From: Candidatus Aminicenantota bacterium | GTDB taxonomy: Bacteria > Acidobacteriota > Aminicenantia > Aminicenantales > UBA8522 | Length of the DNA: 64,000 nucleotides | Assembly: GCA_017886205.1 (NCBI GenBank) | Contig: JAFNEO010000012.1 | Location: 130,482-194,481, forward strand | Direction: 5' to 3' | In this document: positions 60,225 through 64,000 of the stretch, in pieces | Numbering within the stretch: the stretch's first letter is position 1 | How the letters are laid out: every line of letters begins with the position of its first letter | Notes under the pieces: generated by a model | The model's input: the letters and a program-made list of their open reading frames with translations, nothing else | Database searches by the model: none | Told to the model about the DNA's origin: nothing | Program-made: the position numbers and the translations under genes

Positions 60225-61805
60225 ATGAAAGTTGAGCGAATGTTCCTTGTGTTGGCCTTACGTGCGAATCTGGCGGCGTGCCTGATTATCGCATCATGCG
60301 TGCGTGAGAGTCGTCCACCCTCTGATCAGATAGTCAGCATAGGATCGCATCGCCTTCAGATGCATCTCGAGGGGAAAGGGGCTCCTACTGTGGTTATCGA
60401 TGCGGGTATTACAGACCAGTTGGACAAGCTGAGACCGTTGCAGGAGCGAGTTGCCCAGGTTACGCACGTCATCACATATAATCGAGCCGGATACGGGCAG
60501 AGTGAGCCGGGCCCGATGCCGCGGCACAGCGGCCGTGAGGCGGAGGAACTCAAGGCCCTGCTGGAGAAGGCGACTGTGCCGGGGCCCTATGTGCTTGTCG
60601 GTCATTCGCTGGGGGCTCTGAACATGCAGGTGTTCGCTTCCAAGTATCCTGATAAAGTTGCCGGGATGGTTCTGCTGGACCCGCCCCCGCTCTCATTCAT
60701 ACTAGGACAGGAATACAAAGACCTCGGGGTGATGGCCGAATGGATGACCGCGGAATGGCAGGCCATTGCCGATTCCACCGTGAAATCTCCGGATGCCCGG
60801 GAGCAAGCGAGGTCCTCTTTCTTCCAAATGATCGCGTCAGAACATCGCGAGATGTTCGGTGAAACCGCGAGGACGGTTGACGCAATTTCAACGTTTGGGG
60901 ATATGCCTCTCGTGGTGCTCGCCGCGGGGAAGCCCAATCCTGCTTTCGGAGAGGTGGCCGAAGAGTACCAAAGGTACTGGATCGGGCAAAGTCGCGCACT
61001 GGCCGACAGGTCCACAAACGGCAAGTTCATACTCGCAGAAGGGGCCTCGCATTATCTATATTTGGATGTCCCGGAACTCGTAGCGCAAAATATCCTGTCC
61101 GTGGTCAACGAGGTGCGGGAGAAGACGTGGGGCGGAGTTGAAATCACTCCGACTGAGGCCACATTAATCATCGCCAAATGCGCCGAGGCCATGGGAGGAG
61201 CGGCCAAGATCAAAAACATTCGGGCGCTGCGGGCGGAAGTCGTTTATCCGGATCATGAAGCGTCGGCCGTTCTGCATGAAATCCGCCGCCCGAACCTGAT
61301 CCGCACCGAAAGGCCGGGCGAGTACGTCGCCATTTTCGATGGCCGCCTCGGCGCCATGCTGGAATACGACCCGGCCAAGCCCGACCAAGCTCCCGTTCCT
61401 CAGAATCTCCCGGCTGAAGCGGCGCGAGGCTTCGAGACCGACCTGATCTGGTTTTTCCCGAGTTTTTTCGATTTTCCGACCGAATACGCGGGAATCATAG
61501 AATCAAACGGGACGAAATGCCATAAGCTGGTCGTTACGTTGCCGCTGGGTACACGGGCTGAATACCTGGTCGATGCCCGGACCTACATGGTCAAGACGAT
61601 CGCCGTGGACGAAACGTACCAGGGGCAAACCTTCCACATGGAACGGGAATGGCTCGACTTTGAATCGGTGCAGGGGATCATTTACCCCAGCCGGATGAGC
61701 TACCCGGGGCGGGACGGAAAGACGGCAACGGCCGAGATCATGAAAGTCGAATTCAACCCCCTCTTGAGCGAAGACCGGTTCAAGATTCCTGCCAGAGCCA
61801 GGTGA
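60225..61805 (+). CDS. Alpha/beta hydrolase fused to a lipoprotein-like C-terminal domain
   Basis: A probable lipoprotein signal ends LIIASC at residue 25. The hydrolase domain has VGHSLGA with nucleophile Ser128, oxyanion strand VVIDAGITDQ, and His in AEGASHYLYLD. From about residue 315 a second domain (KCAEAMGGAAKIKNIRALRAEVVYPDHEASAVLHEIRRPNLIRTE) resembles LolA-like outer-membrane lipoprotein-sorting folds found in many Acidobacteria proteins. GAGGAG precedes the ATG. The substrate is unknown; an envelope esterase is likely. Confidence 0.82.
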   Translation: MKVERMFLVLALRANLAACLIIASCVRESRPPSDQIVSIGSHRLQMHLEGKGAPTVVIDAGITDQLDKLRPLQERVAQVTHVITYNRAGYGQSEPGPMPRHSGREAEELKALLEKATVPGPYVLVGHSLGALNMQVFASKYPDKVAGMVLLDPPPLSFILGQEYKDLGVMAEWMTAEWQAIADSTVKSPDAREQARSSFFQMIASEHREMFGETARTVDAISTFGDMPLVVLAAGKPNPAFGEVAEEYQRYWIGQSRALADRSTNGKFILAEGASHYLYLDVPELVAQNILSVVNEVREKTWGGVEITPTEATLIIAKCAEAMGGAAKIKNIRALRAEVVYPDHEASAVLHEIRRPNLIRTERPGEYVAIFDGRLGAMLEYDPAKPDQAPVPQNLPAEAARGFETDLIWFFPSFFDFPTEYAGIIESNGTKCHKLVVTLPLGTRAEYLVDARTYMVKTIAVDETYQGQTFHMEREWLDFESVQGIIYPSRMSYPGRDGKTATAEIMKVEFNPLLSEDRFKIPARAR

Positions 61806-61846
61806 TCCGGGGGTTCGTCGGGGAATTCGGTCGGCGCGAAGATAGC

Positions 61847-61942
61847 CCCAAAACGTCTTTCAGACTTTTAATTATTTATATTAACCACCCCTACCCCTCC
61901 TAGGCAATTAGGAGGGGACCCGAAAAAGGTTGACGTTTTGGG
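61847..61942. repeat. Nested inverted-repeat element, copy 2
   Basis: Outer arms CCCAAAACGTC (61847-61857) with 61932-61942, inner stem CCCCTCCTA (61894-61902) with 61909-61917 and 6-base loop. It lies 11 bases beyond the 3' end of tRNA-Val and could end that transcript. Confidence 0.75.
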
Positions 61943-61953
61943 AAAAGGAACGG

Positions 61954-62025
61954 TGGGCGATACAGGATTTGAACCTGTGACTTCTACCGTGTGAAGGTAG
62001 CACTCTACCCCTGAGTTAATCGCCC
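61954..62025 (-). tRNA. tRNA-Val (anticodon CAC)
   Basis: On the minus strand the 72 bases fold as a standard cloverleaf: acceptor GGGCGAT with ATCGCCC, D-arm with GGGGTAGAGT, anticodon stem CTACC/GGTAG with loop TTCACAC, and T-arm ACAGG-TTCAAAT-CCTGT. The anticodon CAC reads Val GUG codons. CCA is not encoded. Its 3' half is repeated three times to the left, so it is the insertion site of integrative elements. Confidence 0.95.
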
Positions 62026-62083
62026 ACGGCCCTATTTTAGCGATTTGCCTCGATAAGTCAATTTCTCCGCCTTCGTCCGGAAT

Positions 62084-62108
62084 TTGTTGATTGTTGAGAC
62101 CTGACCCC
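62084..62108 (+). repeat. REP-like sequence, single copy
   Basis: The 25 bases are identical to 3150-3174, the right arm of the inverted pair near the symporter operon. Confidence 0.7.
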
Positions 62109-62117
62109 GCTCTTCGG

Positions 62118-62146
62118 TTGACATTATCCCGCTTTCTTTCTATAAA
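62118..62146 (+). promoter_or_regulatory. Sigma70 promoter of the zinc-ribbon membrane gene, leaderless
   Basis: TTGACA (62118-62123) and TATAAA (62141-62146) are separated by 17 bases. The expected start point (about 62153) is one base before the ATG at 62154, so the mRNA should have no leader, and no ribosome-binding site is present. Confidence 0.75.
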
Positions 62147-62153
62147 TTAGGGA

Positions 62154-63344
62154 ATGGCCATCCGTCGCTGCCCCTACTGCAAAGCCATCATCGACGAGCA
62201 GGACAAATACTGCAACAACTGCGGCACTCAGCTCCTGTTTCCCGAAGACGAGTTTGTCGAGGAGGAGATCCCCGGCGACAAGATTGTCGATGAGGACGAA
62301 ACAAAAGAGGAAGAACAAGAAGAAGAACTCGAAGAAGAGGAGAAGCCGGGGAAAACGGAGTCTGTAGAGGAAAAAGTGGAAGAAGACGAGGAAGAAGAAG
62401 AAATTGAAGAAGAAGAGAAAGAGGAAGATAAAGACGACGATTCGGAGGAGCTCGGAGAACGGGTAGAAGAAAAAGAAGAAGACGAAGAAGAAGCGGAAGA
62501 AGAATTCGAGCCCGAAGCTGGAGAAGAAGAGCTCGAGGAGGAAGAGGAAATCGAGAAGCCTGCCGAAGAAATAAGAACCGAGGAGCTGGCTCCCAAGCGG
62601 GTCCAGGTCGATGACCCCCAGAAGAAGTACGAGGTCTCTATCGAGGAGGATGAGCTGGTCTTTAAAACCAAGGAACTGGATAACCTGACCGGGACCGTCG
62701 ATGAGGGGAAGGAAAAACTCGAGGAGTTCCTTTTGTCTTTTCAGAAGAAAAAAGCGAAAGCGGTAACTCCCCACGAAGTCCCCGCGCTCTTCCAGGAAGG
62801 GGAGGAGCCGGCCTCAACAACGGAGGAGGAGCTCCCGCCCTGGGCGAGCGGGATGAAGGAGGCGGCTCCTCCGTCGGGCGATCTAGAAAAAAGAGAGGAG
62901 ACGGAGACGACGGGGGCGATCGAGTCAGAGACGACGCCGACCAGCCCCGAATGGACAACCGATTCAGGGATCGGCATACCGGAGAAAGTGACCCAGGCAG
63001 CCCTGCCTTTCGGCGATACCTCCGTGCCGGCGACAGGAGAGGAGAAGGAGGGAGGGGCTGAAGAAGAAGAGAAGGAAGGAGCTGGCACAGAGATCCGTCG
63101 GCGGGCCGGCTTTTCCCTGAAGCTCAAGTCCAAGCTCGTCGACCTCGTCTTCATCACTGCCCTTTGGCTGATCACCCTCTGGTTCACGGCTCAGGTGATC
63201 GGCGTGTCCTTCCTTCGGCTCATCGTGGGCTCGCCCGTTCCGGTGCTGGCCTTCTACTTCATCCTTCTTCTGCTGTATTTCTTCCTGTTCCTCTACTTTT
63301 TGGGGGAAACTCTGGGAGACCACTACTTCTCGGAAGAAGATTAG
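62154..63344 (+). CDS. Zinc-ribbon, Glu-rich protein with C-terminal RDD-like membrane segment
   Basis: Cys6, Cys9, Cys20 and Cys23 form a zinc ribbon (CPYC, CNNC). Residues about 35-150 are an extreme Glu/Asp/Lys low-complexity stretch, followed by a looser acidic linker. The last 90 residues contain two or three membrane spans (LVDLVFITALWLITLWFTAQVIG; LAFYFILLLLYFFLFLYFLG) ending GETLGDHYF, which resembles half of an RDD domain. The function is unknown; the zinc ribbon and acidic tail would face the cytoplasm. Confidence 0.75.
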   Translation: MAIRRCPYCKAIIDEQDKYCNNCGTQLLFPEDEFVEEEIPGDKIVDEDETKEEEQEEELEEEEKPGKTESVEEKVEEDEEEEEIEEEEKEEDKDDDSEELGERVEEKEEDEEEAEEEFEPEAGEEELEEEEEIEKPAEEIRTEELAPKRVQVDDPQKKYEVSIEEDELVFKTKELDNLTGTVDEGKEKLEEFLLSFQKKKAKAVTPHEVPALFQEGEEPASTTEEELPPWASGMKEAAPPSGDLEKREETETTGAIESETTPTSPEWTTDSGIGIPEKVTQAALPFGDTSVPATGEEKEGGAEEEEKEGAGTEIRRRAGFSLKLKSKLVDLVFITALWLITLWFTAQVIGVSFLRLIVGSPVPVLAFYFILLLLYFFLFLYFLGETLGDHYFSEED

Positions 63345-63351
63345 CCCCGCC

Positions 63352-64000
63352 CTAGAGAAGCGCAAAATCGCCGCCCAAAAACCTCTTTCGCGCCTGTTCG
63401 TCCGCCGCGATGTGGCTGGGGCTCCCCTCGATAAGTATCGCGCCCTCGTCCAGGATGTACGCCCGGTCGGTTATCCGGAGTGTGTCGCGGACATTGTGGT
63501 CGGAGATGACGATTCCGATTCCCCTCTCCTTCAGGCGGAGCAGGATTTTCTGGAGCTCGATGATGGTCAGGGGGTCGATGCCCGTGAACGGCTCGTCCAG
63601 AAGCAGGAATTTGGGCTTCAGGACCAGTGACCGGCAGATCTCGAGTTTCCGCCGCTCTCCTCCGCTGAGGCTGTGGGCGGACTGCTTGGATAAAGGGAGA
63701 AGACCGAGCTCCTCCAGCAGATCATGGGAGAGCTTCTCTTTTTCCTCGATATCATAGGGGAGAAGCTCGAGGATGAGCCGGAGGTTGTTCTCTACCGAGG
63801 CCTTGAGGAAGACCGAGTTCTCTTGGGGGAGGTACGTGATTCCCAAGCGGGCCCTCTCCGGGGTTGTGCTCCGGGAAATATCCTCATCGTCGAGATAAAT
63901 GGTGCCCTGGTCCGGCTTGACCAGGCCGACGACCATCTGGAAAGTCGTCGTCTTGCCGGCGCCGTTCCGGCCCAGGAGCCCGATGATCTCGCTCGACTGG
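63352..64000 (-). CDS. lptB: LPS export ABC transporter ATPase LptB, 5' end outside the window
   Basis: The visible 215 residues include Walker A (GRNGAGKTTTF, at the window edge), the Q-loop region ITYLPQENSVF, signature LSGGERRKLEICRSL, Walker B FLLLDEPF and the switch His in ISDHNVRDTL. LSGGERR and DHNVRDTL are typical of LptB, which powers lipopolysaccharide transport with LptFG. Presence supports a Gram-negative-type envelope. The gene stops 7 bases from the upstream membrane gene, convergent to it. Confidence 0.9.
   Translation of the reverse strand, partial: QSSEIIGLLGRNGAGKTTTFQMVVGLVKPDQGTIYLDDEDISRSTTPERARLGITYLPQENSVFLKASVENNLRLILELLPYDIEEKEKLSHDLLEELGLLPLSKQSAHSLSGGERRKLEICRSLVLKPKFLLLDEPFTGIDPLTIIELQKILLRLKERGIGIVISDHNVRDTLRITDRAYILDEGAILIEGSPSHIAADEQARKRFLGGDFALL

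Noticed and set aside
62124-62774. Phe/Leu-rich frame on the minus strand, membrane-like
   Set aside because: It is the complement of the Glu/Lys-rich tract (GAA/GAG read backwards gives TTC/CTC), so its hydrophobicity is an artefact.

Overview
The window is chromosomal DNA from a GC-rich Gram-negative-type bacterium. It encodes outer-membrane beta-barrels, lipoproteins, an LptB ATPase, a GWxTD-domain protein, Acidobacteria-style Ser/Thr kinases carrying TolB-like and TPR regions, and many secreted serine hydrolases and glycosidases. This gene mix is what I associate with Candidatus Aminicenantes (Acidobacteriota-allied). That placement is inference from gene content; there is no rRNA in the window. 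The organism looks like a saprophytic sugar and protein degrader.

Layout. 1-3.1 kb: the 3' end of a TonB-receptor-like gene, then a solute:sodium symporter followed by three small membrane proteins, two of them only 38 and 29 residues. 3.3-11.4 kb: a GWxTD/TPR protein, a GH106 alpha-rhamnosidase-like gene, a sugar-porter MFS protein and a beta-propeller protein. 11.5-15.7 kb: a GNAT acetyltransferase, then gatE-gatD, the archaeal-type Glu-tRNA(Gln) amidotransferase. 15.8-26.4 kb: secreted and hypothetical genes, an M4 metallopeptidase, an SH3/OMP protein, a polytopic membrane protein and a di-heme peroxidase, mixed with decayed genes. These include an interrupted phosphatase-kinase fusion and fragments of a receiver domain, a chorismate mutase and an alpha/beta hydrolase.

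26,459-29,817 is a complete AT-rich transposon with 20-bp terminal inverted repeats and an 8-bp target duplication. It carries an IS1-family DDE transposase plus passenger genes: a P63C-domain protein, a 127-aa protein behind a perfect sigma70 promoter, a two-gene antisense operon, and a tRNA-like sequence. 29.9-36.1 kb holds an OMP, GTP-dependent PEP carboxykinase, a membrane protein and a serine hydrolase. 36.4-44.2 kb is a probable amino-sugar operon: RraA-like protein, glycosidase-like lipoprotein, GH2 exo-glucosaminidase-like enzyme, FucP-like permease and ROK kinase. Together they could release, import and phosphorylate a sugar. It is followed by a dead serine hydrolase and a tandem SpeD-like protein whose first half lacks the pyruvoyl serine.

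46.3-62.0 kb reads as stacked integrative elements at tRNA-Val(CAC): three copies of the tRNA 3' half precede the intact tRNA, with integrase tails near them. The island holds three Ser/Thr kinases with TolB/TPR outputs, a fourth kinase's C-terminal remnant, a short-chain dehydrogenase-like protein, a DUF6506 protein, a glycosidase-like paralog, an alpha/beta hydrolase fusion and decayed genes. The window ends with a zinc-ribbon acidic membrane protein and lptB.

Dispersed repeats run through the window. They include a nested hairpin family whose arms co-vary, two families of duplicated sigma70 promoters placed before unrelated genes, and REP-like palindromes.
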